From CADCTM01 sp049671305 (GTDB taxonomy: Bacteria; Cyanobacteriota; Cyanobacteriia; Cyanobacteriales; Coleofasciculaceae), in NCBI GenBank assembly GCA_049671305.1, contig JBATUR010000013.1, positions 85,064 to 149,063 on the forward strand: a stretch of 64,000 nucleotides of DNA, written 5' to 3'. The position numbers were made by a program, and so were the translations under genes. The notes under the pieces were generated by a model. The model was given only the letters and a program-made list of their open reading frames with translations, was not told where the DNA came from and did not search any database. Shown here piece by piece: positions 16,180 through 24,163 of the stretch (within the stretch, counting starts at the first letter, position 1; the number at the start of each line of letters is the position of its first letter).

Positions 16180-16602
16180 TTACACCTGTTGTTCCCCGTC
16201 ACGGGTGATGAACTTCGTTTTAATTGGCAATTTATTGGCAGCTAGACGCATTGCTTCGCGGGCGATTTCTTCGGAAACACCGGAGATTTCATAAAGAATC
16301 CGTCCTGGCTTGACGACGGCTACCCAAAACTCTGGTGAACCTTTACCGGAACCCATCCGAGTCTCAGCCGCACGCATGGTTACAGGCTTATCTGGAAAAA
16401 CTCTAATCCAGATTTTTCCACCCCGGCGAATGTATCTAGTCATCGCCCGACGACCTGCTTCGATTTGACGCGCGGTAATCCAAGATGGCTCAGTAGCCTG
16501 CAGAGCATACTCACCAAAGTTGATGTTGCTGCCGCGAGTCGCGACACCTCCCATTCTTCCGCGTTGCTGTTTACGAAATTTTGTTCTTCTAGGACTTAAC
16601 AT
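16180..16602 (-). CDS. rplP: 50S ribosomal protein L16
   Basis: 140 residues. The start MLSPRRTKFRKQQRGRM, WITARQIEAGRRAMTRYIRRGGKIWIRVFPDKP and the RMGSGKGSPEFWVAVVKPGR block are diagnostic. L16 helps form the aminoacyl-tRNA site. The gap to rpsC holds another TTAGT-rich imperfect palindrome. Confidence 0.97.
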   Translation of the reverse strand: MLSPRRTKFRKQQRGRMGGVATRGSNINFGEYALQATEPSWITARQIEAGRRAMTRYIRRGGKIWIRVFPDKPVTMRAAETRMGSGKGSPEFWVAVVKPGRILYEISGVSEEIAREAMRLAANKLPIKTKFITRDGEQQV

Positions 16603-16656
16603 GATTAGTCACATTGGTCATAAGTTAGTAGTCATTAGTTAGTCATTACTAACAAC

Positions 16657-17385
16657 TTATTCATTTGAACGGTCTTCAAAACTTTGGCGACGTCGTTGTT
16701 GACGGCGACGGGGTTGATCGGCTGGTTGTTGTGCCGCTTGTTCTTCCTGACCTGGAATGATTTCCCCTTTAAAGACCCAAACTTTTACGCCTAAAATTCC
16801 GTAAATTGTTTTGGCAGTACGGTAGTCGTAGTCGATATCCGCCCGCAGGGTGTGTAATGGTACTCGTCCTTCACGAGTCCACTCGGTTCGGGCAATTTCT
16901 GCACCGTTTAACCGACCACTTACCTGAATTTTAATGCCCTGGACATCGGCACGTTGGGCACGTTGAATTGCTTGACGCACGACTCGTCTAAAGGAAACTC
17001 GTCGCTCTAATTGCTGGGCAATATATTCAGCAATTAAGCCAGCGTCAGCATCTACCCGCGCTACTTCGATCACGTTGATGCGAATTTGACGGCTGCTGCC
17101 CAAGGCGGCTTGCAGACCTGTACGCAGATTTTCGATGCCGCTACCGCCACGACCAACTACTACACCTGGTCGTGCTGTGTGGACTTCTAAATCGATTTGG
17201 TCAGCCTTGCGTTCAATGCGGATTTCGGAAATTCCCGCATTATTGAGCTTCTCTTCAACGTACTGCCGAATTTTATAGTCTTCTTGCAGTACTTCTGGGT
17301 AACGTTTGGAGTCGGCAAACCAGCGAGAGCGATGCTCTTGGGTAATACCTAATCGAAACCCAATTGGATGTATTTTTTGTCCCAC
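16657..17385 (-). CDS. rpsC: 30S ribosomal protein S3
   Basis: 242 residues. The start MGQKIHPIGFRLGITQEHRSRW, a KH-type RNA-binding domain with GVVVGRGGSGIENLR, and GRVPLHTLRADIDYD identify it. After residue 215 there is a Gln/Arg-rich tail (QPRRRQQRRRQ) typical of cyanobacterial S3. S3 lies at the mRNA entry site. The 99-bp gap to rplV has runs of TTTGTTG. Confidence 0.97.
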   Translation of the reverse strand: MGQKIHPIGFRLGITQEHRSRWFADSKRYPEVLQEDYKIRQYVEEKLNNAGISEIRIERKADQIDLEVHTARPGVVVGRGGSGIENLRTGLQAALGSSRQIRINVIEVARVDADAGLIAEYIAQQLERRVSFRRVVRQAIQRAQRADVQGIKIQVSGRLNGAEIARTEWTREGRVPLHTLRADIDYDYRTAKTIYGILGVKVWVFKGEIIPGQEEQAAQQPADQPRRRQQRRRQSFEDRSNE

Positions 17386-17484
17386 TTAATCCTTCCTTGG
17401 TCTTTGTCAGTTGTTTGTTGTTTGTTGTTTGTTGCTTGTTATTAAGTGACGATTCACCAATAACTAATAACCAACAATCAATGA

Positions 17485-17844
17485 CTATTCGGCGACTTGC
17501 GGTGAAACCACAACTGTAATGTGACAGGTTGGTTTGCGAATTTGATAAGCGCGACCTTGTGCTCTTGGTCGGAAGCGCTTCAAGCTAGGTCCCATGTCGG
17601 CAAAAGCTTTACTAATCACTAAACTCGCTGGGTCAAGTCCGGCATTATGCTCGGCATTGGCAACAGCGCTCCGCAAAACTTTGAGAATGGGATCACAGGC
17701 TCGGTAAGGCATGAATTCCAGAATGATCAGTGCTTCTCGGTAAGAGCGTCCTCGAATTTGGTCGAGAACACGCCTAACTTTAAAAGGAGACATTCTGATG
17801 TAGCGAGCGATCGCTTTGATTTCTGTTGTAGTATCTATCGCCAT
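17485..17844 (-). CDS. rplV: 50S ribosomal protein L22
   Basis: 119 residues. Core motifs are ARYIRMSPFKVRRVLDQIRGRSYREAL and the C-terminal hairpin RFRPRAQGRAYQIRKPTCHITVVV that lines the peptide exit tunnel, where macrolide-resistance changes occur in other species. It follows rpsS. Confidence 0.97.
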   Translation of the reverse strand: MAIDTTTEIKAIARYIRMSPFKVRRVLDQIRGRSYREALIILEFMPYRACDPILKVLRSAVANAEHNAGLDPASLVISKAFADMGPSLKRFRPRAQGRAYQIRKPTCHITVVVSPQVAE

Positions 17845-17887
17845 AGTTTTTTTTCTGCTTCAAAGTTGAGTGAACTACTCAAACCTT

Positions 17888-18166
17888 CTAACGACCGGCT
17901 CTCCGGTCCCCTTTAGAGTGTCCCCGAAATGTGCGTGTTGGTGCGAATTCGCCGAGTTTATGTCCGACCATTTGCTCGTTGACAAAGATTGGTACGTGGG
18001 TGCGACCGTTGTGAACAGCGATCGTATGACCAATCATTTGAGGCAAAATTGTCGAAGCTCTCGACCAGGTTTTAATGACTTGCTTTTCGCCCTTAGCATT
18101 GAGGACTTCAATCTTTTTGAGAAGACTGTCGGCAACAAAAGGACCTTTTTTTAAAGAACGACCCAT
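17888..18166 (-). CDS. rpsS: 30S ribosomal protein S19
   Basis: 92 residues. The near-invariant MGRSLKKGPFVADSLLKKIE and HNGRTHVPIFVNEQMVGHKLGEFAPTRTFRGH are present. S19 contacts A-site tRNA with S13. It lies between rplB and rplV, 43-47 bp from each. Confidence 0.97.
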   Translation of the reverse strand: MGRSLKKGPFVADSLLKKIEVLNAKGEKQVIKTWSRASTILPQMIGHTIAVHNGRTHVPIFVNEQMVGHKLGEFAPTRTFRGHSKGDRRAGR

Positions 18167-18213
18167 AATTTCATCTTGAAAGAAAAACAGTGATTGACAC
18201 TTGAAGCAACTCG

Positions 18214-19077
18214 TTAAGACTGACGTCCACCACGACCACGTTTTGAGGACTTGCGGCGACGACGGACAATTAAAGCACTACTTTGCTTTTTCTTGTTCCG
18301 AGTTTTCGCGCCCAGTGCTGGTTTACCCCAAGGTGTAACAGGACCAGAGCGACCAATAGGGGCTCTACCTTCACCACCTCCATGTGGGTGATCGACTGGG
18401 TTCATGACGCTGCCTCTGACTGATGGGCGGCGTCCTCTGTGGCGGTTACGACCGGCTTTGCCTAGGCTCAGGTTACGGTGTTCGATGTTGCCAACTTGTC
18501 CAATCGTTGCGTAACATTCACATCTAATCATCCGCACTTCACTAGAAGGCAGTTTTAAGGTGACATAGTTACCTTCTTTGGCAACCACTTGTGCTGTTGC
18601 ACCTGCCGCACGCACAATTTGCCCACCGCGTCCTGGTGTCAGTTCAACGTTGTGAACACTTGTACCCAAGGGGATGTTTTTTAAAGGTAGGGCATTACCA
18701 ACTTCAAAAGGAACTTCAGGTCCTGATAAAACTTTTGTGCCTACTGCTAATTTATCGGGATGAAGAATATACCGCTTTTCGCCATCTTCATAAAATAGAA
18801 GTGCAATCCGAGCATTGCGGTTGGGGTCATACTCGATCGCTACGACTTTTGCTGGAATATTATGCTTGTCGCGGCGGAAGTCGATAATCCGATAAAGTTG
18901 CTTATGACCACCACCACGACGGCGGCTAGTAATTACACCACGGTTATTACGACCTTTGGCGCGATGCTTAAACTCGGTTAGTGATTTTTCCGGCTCACTC
19001 CTGGTAATCTGGGCAAAATCAGAGACTGTGCCTTGACGAGTACCGGGAGTGTAGGGCCGATAAGAACGAATGCCCAT
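18214..19077 (-). CDS. rplB: 50S ribosomal protein L2
   Basis: 287 residues. GRNNRGVITSRRRGGGHKQLYR, the central RNA-binding SH3/OB region and the conserved NPVDHPHGGGEGRAPIG with the histidine close to the peptidyl transferase centre are all intact. L2 is essential for subunit joining. The C-terminal tail is arginine/lysine rich. Confidence 0.97.
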   Translation of the reverse strand: MGIRSYRPYTPGTRQGTVSDFAQITRSEPEKSLTEFKHRAKGRNNRGVITSRRRGGGHKQLYRIIDFRRDKHNIPAKVVAIEYDPNRNARIALLFYEDGEKRYILHPDKLAVGTKVLSGPEVPFEVGNALPLKNIPLGTSVHNVELTPGRGGQIVRAAGATAQVVAKEGNYVTLKLPSSEVRMIRCECYATIGQVGNIEHRNLSLGKAGRNRHRGRRPSVRGSVMNPVDHPHGGGEGRAPIGRSGPVTPWGKPALGAKTRNKKKQSSALIVRRRRKSSKRGRGGRQS

Positions 19078-19114
19078 AATAAATATCCTTTCTTCTGTGC
19101 TTGAACTTAATAAA

Positions 19115-19147
19115 CCATTAAAATTAGAAGTTTCAAATTTTTAATGG
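19115..19147. repeat. 9-bp inverted repeat between rplW and rplB
   Basis: CCATTAAAA (19115-19123) pairs with TTTTAATGG (19139-19147) around a 15-nt loop. It lies in the 78-bp gap, just after the rplW stop on the transcribed strand. Confidence 0.7.
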
Positions 19148-19155
19148 CTCTAGTC

Positions 19156-19467
19156 CTATACTTCTGGGAACAATGTAATTGAGTCCCCTTCGGCTAGGGT
19201 GACAATTGCCCGCTTGTAATTGGGCTTGTAACCCAGAAATTTACCAACTCGGCGCTTTTTGCGTGGCGGACGAATGGTGTTAACGCTTTCCACTTTTACT
19301 TCAAAAAGGCTTTCAATAGCGGCTTTGATTTCTGGCTTCGTCGCTTTGATAATTACTTCAAAGACGTACTTGTTCTGCTCTAAAAGCATGGTGGCTTTTT
19401 CGGTAACAATGGGACGAAGTACCAAATCTGCCAAGTCGCGGGGGTTATATTCAGCTACTTTACTCAC
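19156..19467 (-). CDS. rplW: 50S ribosomal protein L23
   Basis: 103 residues from GTG 19467 (MSKVAEYNPRDLADLVLRPIVTEKA). A perfect AGGAGG lies six bases upstream, inside the end of rplD, which fixes this start; the longer frame is rejected. The start overlaps the rplD stop by 8 nt, so translation is coupled. L23 is the main docking site for trigger factor and SRP at the exit tunnel. The basic IRPPRKKRRVGKFLGYKPNYKRA segment is typical. Confidence 0.96.
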   Translation of the reverse strand: MSKVAEYNPRDLADLVLRPIVTEKATMLLEQNKYVFEVIIKATKPEIKAAIESLFEVKVESVNTIRPPRKKRRVGKFLGYKPNYKRAIVTLAEGDSITLFPEV

Positions 19468-20092
19468 CGTAAACCTCCTGAATTTTGTCAAGGGCGATGC
19501 TGGTTGTTACCACTTTGTCAGCGTTCAGCAGGTCGTAGACGTTTAAATTATTGGCAGCAATTAACTTGACTTTTGGCAAGTTTCGTGCTGATAAGTAAAC
19601 CATCTCAGCTAGCTCTGGCAAAATTACCAAAACTTTGGCGTCGGCAGGAACACCCCAGCGTGCCATTGCTGCGGTCAATTCTTTGGTTTTTGGTCGAGGT
19701 AGTTGCGCTGTAAAGTCTTCTACCACAATCAAATCATCAGCTCGACTCTGCAACGCTGTTCTCAGAGCTAAACGACGCTCTTTACGGTTCATTTTCAGGT
19801 TGAAATCTCTGGGTTTTGGTCCAAAGATCACACCACCACCACGCCATAAGGGTGAGCGGTTGGAACCTGCACGGGCGCGACCTGTGCCTTTTTGCCGCCA
19901 GGGTTTGCGTCCACCACCCCTAACTTCGGCGCGGGTTTTTGTCGAGGCTGTGCCTTGACGTGCGTTAGTCATTTGCATCACCATTGCTCGGTGAACAATG
20001 TGAGCGGCTGTTTCTTCTTTGGCAACTCGCAAGTCTAGGGTCGCTTGTCCGACTTCCTCTCCTTGCCAGTTCTGCACTACACAATCAACCAT
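19460..20092 (-). CDS. rplD: 50S ribosomal protein L4
   Basis: 210 residues. The loop that reaches into the exit tunnel is present (RQGTASTKTRAEVRGGGRKPWRQKGTGRARAG), as is the C-terminal AANNLNVYDLLNADKVVTT. L4 represses the S10 operon in enterobacteria; nothing here shows whether it does so in cyanobacteria. It overlaps rplW by 8 nt. Confidence 0.97.
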   Translation of the reverse strand: MVDCVVQNWQGEEVGQATLDLRVAKEETAAHIVHRAMVMQMTNARQGTASTKTRAEVRGGGRKPWRQKGTGRARAGSNRSPLWRGGGVIFGPKPRDFNLKMNRKERRLALRTALQSRADDLIVVEDFTAQLPRPKTKELTAAMARWGVPADAKVLVILPELAEMVYLSARNLPKVKLIAANNLNVYDLLNADKVVTTSIALDKIQEVYGE

Positions 20093-20096
20093 TTCT

Positions 20097-20124
20097 TTAG
20101 TCCTTAGTCTTTAGTCCTTAGTCA
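20097..20124. repeat. Four tandem TTAGTCY heptamers between rplC and rplD
   Basis: TTAGTCC, TTAGTCT, TTAGTCC and TTAGTCA follow each other without a spacer, starting 5 bp upstream of the rplD start codon. They occupy the ribosome-binding region, so copy-number change could alter L4 initiation. A clear example of the short tandem heptamers typical of heterocystous cyanobacteria. Confidence 0.85.
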
Positions 20125-20189
20125 CTTAACGGTTTATTCAAGGCTCACGCGCCAGTAACGATGATACCTGGAATCAACCATCACTGTGA

Positions 20190-20822
20190 CTAGCGCCCGA
20201 CCTTGTTGGTTGGCGCAATGCTTAATAACGCTCCTGGTTTACCAGGAATTGCACCTTTGATTAGTAATAAGTTACGGTCAGAATCGACCCGAATTACTTC
20301 CAACTTGCGAATTGTGACGTTGACGCCACCCATTCTACCTGCCATTTTTTTGCCGGGAAATGTGCGTCCTGGTGTTGTTCCAGGACCCGTTGAACCAGGC
20401 AGTCGGTGGTTTTTGGAACCGTGAGCCATTGGTCCACGTTTAAAGTTGTGGCGTTTTTGGTAACCCGCAAAGCCACGACCAATACTTTTTCCTCTAACAT
20501 CAATGATTTGTCCCGCCTCAAAGAGGTTAGCGTTGAGGAGTTGACCTAGTTCAAATTCGTTTGTGCTATCCAAACGATACTCTTTTAGGTGACGCAAGGC
20601 GGGAGCACTAGATTTCTCTAAGTGTCCCAACTCTGGCTTATTGAGGGCTTTGGGTTTTACTTCGTCATAACCAATTTGAACGGCGCTATAGCCGTCGGTT
20701 TGCTTGGTTTTAATTTGTGTAACTGTGCATGGACCTGCTTGAACGACGGTTACAGGAATGGCTTTTCCTTCTTCGTTAAAGACTTGGGTCATACCGAGTT
20801 TGGTACCGAGTATACCGAGCAC
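20190..20822 (-). CDS. rplC: 50S ribosomal protein L3
   Basis: 210 residues from GTG 20822, with AAGGAG a few bases upstream. GILGTKLGMTQVFNEEGKAIPVTVVQAGPC at the start and the central GRGFAGYQKRHNFKRGPMAHGSKNHR loop, which reaches the peptidyl transferase centre, identify L3. It is the first gene of the run; rpsJ (S10), which precedes it in many bacteria, is not here. It is divergent from ndhN across 600 bp. Confidence 0.97.
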   Translation of the reverse strand: MLGILGTKLGMTQVFNEEGKAIPVTVVQAGPCTVTQIKTKQTDGYSAVQIGYDEVKPKALNKPELGHLEKSSAPALRHLKEYRLDSTNEFELGQLLNANLFEAGQIIDVRGKSIGRGFAGYQKRHNFKRGPMAHGSKNHRLPGSTGPGTTPGRTFPGKKMAGRMGGVNVTIRKLEVIRVDSDRNLLLIKGAIPGKPGALLSIAPTNKVGR

Positions 20823-20848
20823 GGGTTTCTCCTTATCTAGACATTACA

Positions 20849-20869
20849 GTGGAGCCGAAACGGCTCTAC
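20849..20869 (-). promoter_or_regulatory. Stable hairpin in the rplC leader
   Basis: A 9-bp stem (GAGCCG/CGGCTC core, 3-nt loop) lies 27 nt upstream of the rplC start codon. On the plus strand it is followed by TACTTTTT and would look like a terminator, but no plus-strand gene precedes it. A position in the leader of the ribosomal run makes a regulatory RNA structure plausible. No known ribosomal-protein leader motif was matched by eye. Confidence 0.5.
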
Positions 20870-21422
20870 TTTTTGAGTAAATCCACTCGACTTCCCAATT
20901 TTGTTTGTTTATGACTAGCCACAGGGCAGTCTCATCTTCGTGAGAAAACACTTACTCACTGGCAGTCTTGTATTACTTAACAGCCAGATTGTGTAAACCT
21001 TTTTTGGAGGTTTGTACTGGCTAACAGGATCGTCTTGGTTCGCTAGGACTTAAGTCGTATTCTCAGTATCCTTACGAGACGAAATTGCAAGTACGTGTAG
21101 ATTCAGAAGCTAGCAGTTAATAAATCTTTGTAGATTCAATTACATCTAGTTGGTTGTCTGCTCACTTTATTCAGTAAGCCATAACAACTGTTTGTAAACT
21201 TAGTTACTGTATCGAATTGGGTTTCAATAACGGTCACTAGTTTGAACTTGCTGCTTTTGAACCTTGCTTGGTCACAATTTTAAATGATACTACGCTTCAT
21301 CGATATTTGTCTATAGGTAAACTTTTTTTTTTCCATACTGCCAAATGGCTTTGGTGAGTACGGTTCACTTATAATAAACCCCATAGCGAAGATTAATAAA
21401 ACTGAAGGCGGAATAAGTAGAG
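20870..21422. other. Long non-coding region between divergent rplC and ndhN
   Basis: About 550 bp with no open frame of note on either strand. It must hold the promoter of the ribosomal run and that of ndhN. I see no tRNA, insertion sequence or known riboswitch. The length is unusual for this tightly packed part of the genome and suggests a long rplC leader or an unannotated small RNA. Confidence 0.6.
21370..21375 (+). promoter_or_regulatory. Possible -10 box of ndhN
   Basis: A perfect TATAAT lies 48 bp before the ndhN start. No good -35 hexamer stands at 16-18 bp, which is common in cyanobacterial promoters. By position only. Confidence 0.35.
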
Positions 21423-21881
21423 ATGGCACTGCTCACGACCGGAAAAACATTCATCCGCGACCTGGAACAGTCAGGCTCATTGGCATTGTATGCTCCTCTA
21501 GAAGGAGGCTTTGAAGGACGTTATCGGCGGCGCGTCCGAGCAGCAGGTTATAACAGTTTATGTTTGTCTGCTAGAGGCTTAGGTGATGTAGCGGCTTATT
21601 TGACGGGTGTTCATGGGGTTCGTCCGCCTCACTTAGGCAAAAAAGACATTCGGACTTATTATCTACCGCCTGTGGTCAATTATCAATTAGAAAACTTGCC
21701 GCCGAAATCTAAAGGGTTGCTACTGTGGATTATTGAAGGCTCAATGTTAGATAGCCAAGAAATTGAGTATTTAACCACATTGCCTCAGCAAGAGTCACGG
21801 GTGAAAATAGCTGTAGAGATGGGAGGCGATCGCTATTTCCGCTGGACACCCCTCAAAGCAGTTTTACCTGCAGCGGTTTAA
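21423..21881 (+). CDS. ndhN: NAD(P)H-quinone oxidoreductase subunit N
   Basis: 152 residues. The sequence, with ALYAPLEGGFEGRYRRRVRAAGY, LSARGLGDVAAYLTGVHGVRPPHLGKK and the C-terminal GGDRYFRWTPL, matches NdhN, a subunit specific to the photosynthetic NDH-1 complex of cyanobacteria and chloroplasts. It is a peripheral stromal/cytoplasmic-side protein needed for cyclic electron flow around photosystem I. It has no membrane segment. Monocistronic here, 138 bp before the VWA cassette. A GCGATCGC site lies within the end of the gene. Confidence 0.92.
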   Translation: MALLTTGKTFIRDLEQSGSLALYAPLEGGFEGRYRRRVRAAGYNSLCLSARGLGDVAAYLTGVHGVRPPHLGKKDIRTYYLPPVVNYQLENLPPKSKGLLLWIIEGSMLDSQEIEYLTTLPQQESRVKIAVEMGGDRYFRWTPLKAVLPAAV

Positions 21882-22019
21882 GTTAAAACGGCTTAAGCAT
21901 GACTTGCAAAATTTGGCAGTCTTACCAACAGCAAATAATCTAAATACCTCCAATTTACCTAGCCGATACTCTAGTTTTGATACTCTTGTAAAGTACCGAG
22001 CTGATTGGGGGATTTTTTT

Positions 22020-22625
22020 ATGCTAGACCAACGTGATTACACAGTAATCATTGACAAAAGCGGCAGTATGTCAATGAAAGACCAAGCAGGCGGTAAGAGT
22101 CGTTGGCAAATTATGCAAGAATCTACCTTAGCATTAGCCAACAAATGCGAAGAATTTGACCCTGATGGCATCACAATTTATTTATTTTCCGGTCGCTTTA
22201 AACGTTACGACAATGTGACCGCTAGTAAAGTTATGCAAATTTTTACAGAAAATGAGCCAAGTGGTACAACTGATTTGGCGAGAGTTCTGCAAGACGCTAC
22301 TGAAAACTATTTTAGACGCAAAGCTTCTGGACAAACCAAAGCCAATGGAGAGACAATGTTAGTTGTTACCGATGGTGAGCCAGATGACCGTAAAGCTGTG
22401 ATGAAAGTTATTATTGAAGCATCGCGAAAAATGGAAAAAGATGAAGAATTAGCTATTTCTTTCGTGCAAGTTGGTTCAGATGCTCAAGCTACGAAGTTTC
22501 TTAAAATCTTAGATGACGAACTGCAAGGTGTTGGTGCAAAGTTTGACATTGTAGATACGATTACTATTGATGATATGGAAGATATGACTTTAACTGAAGT
22601 CTTAATGAATGCTATTACTGATTAG
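22020..22625 (+). CDS. Stand-alone VWA (von Willebrand A) domain protein, first copy
   Basis: 201 residues, one VWA domain and nothing else. The metal-ion-dependent adhesion site is complete: DKSGS at 12-16, the threonine in SGTTDL (83-84) and the aspartate in TDGEPDD (117-123). There is no signal peptide or membrane segment, so it is cytoplasmic. I start at ATG 22020 after a GGGGGA sequence, five codons inside the longest frame. The close paralogue lies 0.8 kb downstream with a coiled-coil protein between. VWA proteins usually bind a partner through the metal site. The function of this family is not established. Confidence 0.8.
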   Translation: MLDQRDYTVIIDKSGSMSMKDQAGGKSRWQIMQESTLALANKCEEFDPDGITIYLFSGRFKRYDNVTASKVMQIFTENEPSGTTDLARVLQDATENYFRRKASGQTKANGETMLVVTDGEPDDRKAVMKVIIEASRKMEKDEELAISFVQVGSDAQATKFLKILDDELQGVGAKFDIVDTITIDDMEDMTLTEVLMNAITD

Positions 22626-22806
22626 TTTTGTGGTTGCTGATTGAGTAACTTTTGCTTAAAGAGTCGTACGAAAACTAAATAAACTTTTAGGTTAATCGAG
22701 GCTCAGTTGCAAATGACATTGTAAAGACAGCTATTAAAATGAGAAAAAGGTGTATTACTAAATGCCATAGTTGATTAAAAAAGATTTTAATCTGGAGGAA
22801 AAAGCA

Positions 22807-23280
22807 ATGGAATCAATGGATGATTTATTAGCAGAAATTAAAGCTGAATATCTAAAACCTAAGCTTACAAAGCCCCAAGAAAAATCACTTATTGAGCAGG
22901 AATTAAACTCAGTAGAACTGCCGATTGTTCAACCGAAATCTTTTAACCAGCAAGGTAAGTCACTAGCTGAAGACAGCCTCCTGGCAGAGATTCGGGCTGA
23001 GTTTGAAGAAAAACAACGAGAAGAAGAAACTAAAAAACAGCAACAACGGCAAGAAGAACAAAGGCTAAAAGAACAACAACTGAATGAGGATAAAATTAAA
23101 TTACAGCAACGAGAGAAACAAAGAAAAGAAGCCTTAACTAAAGAAGCCACAGAGTGGTTAAAAAACTTAAACTTTAGTTCAGAAGAAGGCTTATGGTTTG
23201 AAGAATTTGCTTATTCTTATCCTTCAAAATTGGAAGCGGCGATTGATTATTTGCAAGCTGTACGAGCAGCGAATAGTTAA
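22807..23280 (+). CDS. Coiled-coil protein between two VWA genes, with a repeated LLAEI(K/R)AE motif
   Basis: 157 residues from ATG 22807, which has GGAGG upstream (22796 region). Not a family I can name. Three parts are visible. An N-terminal region has two copies of a short acidic motif, LLAEIKAEY at 7-15 and LLAEIRAEF at 58-66. A Gln/Glu/Lys/Arg-rich predicted coiled coil follows at about 67-115. A small C-terminal segment rich in aromatic residues (WLKNLNFSSEEGLWFEEF onward) ends the protein. Its position between two VWA genes on the same strand suggests it is their partner; two motifs for two VWA domains is an attractive but untested idea. Confidence 0.7.
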   Translation: MESMDDLLAEIKAEYLKPKLTKPQEKSLIEQELNSVELPIVQPKSFNQQGKSLAEDSLLAEIRAEFEEKQREEETKKQQQRQEEQRLKEQQLNEDKIKLQQREKQRKEALTKEATEWLKNLNFSSEEGLWFEEFAYSYPSKLEAAIDYLQAVRAANS

Positions 23281-23437
23281 GACTTATTACTAAAATTTTG
23301 TTGTGCTGTTTTTATAGAGAGTAGTTACTCATTTTCGTTTGGGTTTTATTAAAATTAGCAACATTGGTAGTAAGTCATCTAAGCTTAGACTAGGAAACAC
23401 TGATTGGACAAGGAAATTTAAAATGGGAGACTCAATT

Positions 23438-24037
23438 ATGCAAGACCGTGATTACACCTTAATTATCGACAAAAGTGGCAGTATGTCTGCCCCGGAAGCT
23501 AATGGTAAAAGTCGTTGGGATACAGCTCAAGAGTCTACATTAGCACTGGCTAGAAAATGCGAACAATTTGACCCTGATGGTATTACAGTTTACCTATTTT
23601 CCGGTCGATTTAAACGTTACGATAATGTGACGGCAAATAAAGTTGCTCAGATTTTCACAGAAAATGATCCAATGGGTACGACGGATCTGGCTAGTGTCTT
23701 GAAAGATGCGATGGATCAATATTTTAAACGCAAGGCAGCAGGAGAGACGAAAGCTAATGGCGAAACTATTTTAGTGGTAACTGATGGAGAACCTGATGAC
23801 CGCAAAGCCGTGATGCGTGTAATTATTGAGGCATCAAGGCAAATGGATCGTGATGAGGAATTGGCAATTTCACTAATTCAGGTAGGTAATGATGCCACAG
23901 CAACCCGATTTTTGAAGGCACTTGATGATGAGCTGCAAGGAGCCGGAGCGAAGTTTGATATTGTGGATACGATTACTTTGGATGATATGGAAAATCTAAC
24001 TTTGGCAGAAGTATTGCTGAATGCAATTAATGACTAA
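23438..24037 (+). CDS. Stand-alone VWA domain protein, second copy
   Basis: 199 residues from ATG 23438, preceded by GGGAGA at suitable spacing; the longest frame adds 33 residues with no VWA character. The metal site is complete: DKSGS at 11-15, TT at 81-82 and TDGEPDD at 115-121. It aligns without gaps over most of its length with the first copy and is identical over long runs such as YLFSGRFKRYDNVTA, clearly a gene duplication. A strong terminator follows the gene, so the three genes probably form one unit. Confidence 0.8.
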   Translation: MQDRDYTLIIDKSGSMSAPEANGKSRWDTAQESTLALARKCEQFDPDGITVYLFSGRFKRYDNVTANKVAQIFTENDPMGTTDLASVLKDAMDQYFKRKAAGETKANGETILVVTDGEPDDRKAVMRVIIEASRQMDRDEELAISLIQVGNDATATRFLKALDDELQGAGAKFDIVDTITLDDMENLTLAEVLLNAIND

Positions 24038-24133
24038 GAAATGTTGAAAAGCATCAGCGATTGTTTGAGCTGGAATCTGGTTAAGACAATTTATGTTGTC
24101 TAAAGCAGAAAAGTGTCAAAAAATTAATCGTCG

Positions 24134-24163
24134 GCGGGATAAAGTTTCCCGCTATTTTTTTTT
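24134..24163 (+). terminator. Intrinsic terminator after the VWA cassette
   Basis: A GCGGGA / TCCCGC stem with a short A/T loop is followed by a run of ten or more T (24153-24163). Classic form, on the strand of the VWA genes. Confidence 0.9.

Noticed and set aside
12121..20124. Possible CRISPR arrays in the repeat-rich gaps
   Set aside because: Units are 7-14 bp without spacers of regular length and no cas genes are present; they are tandem heptamers and hairpins.
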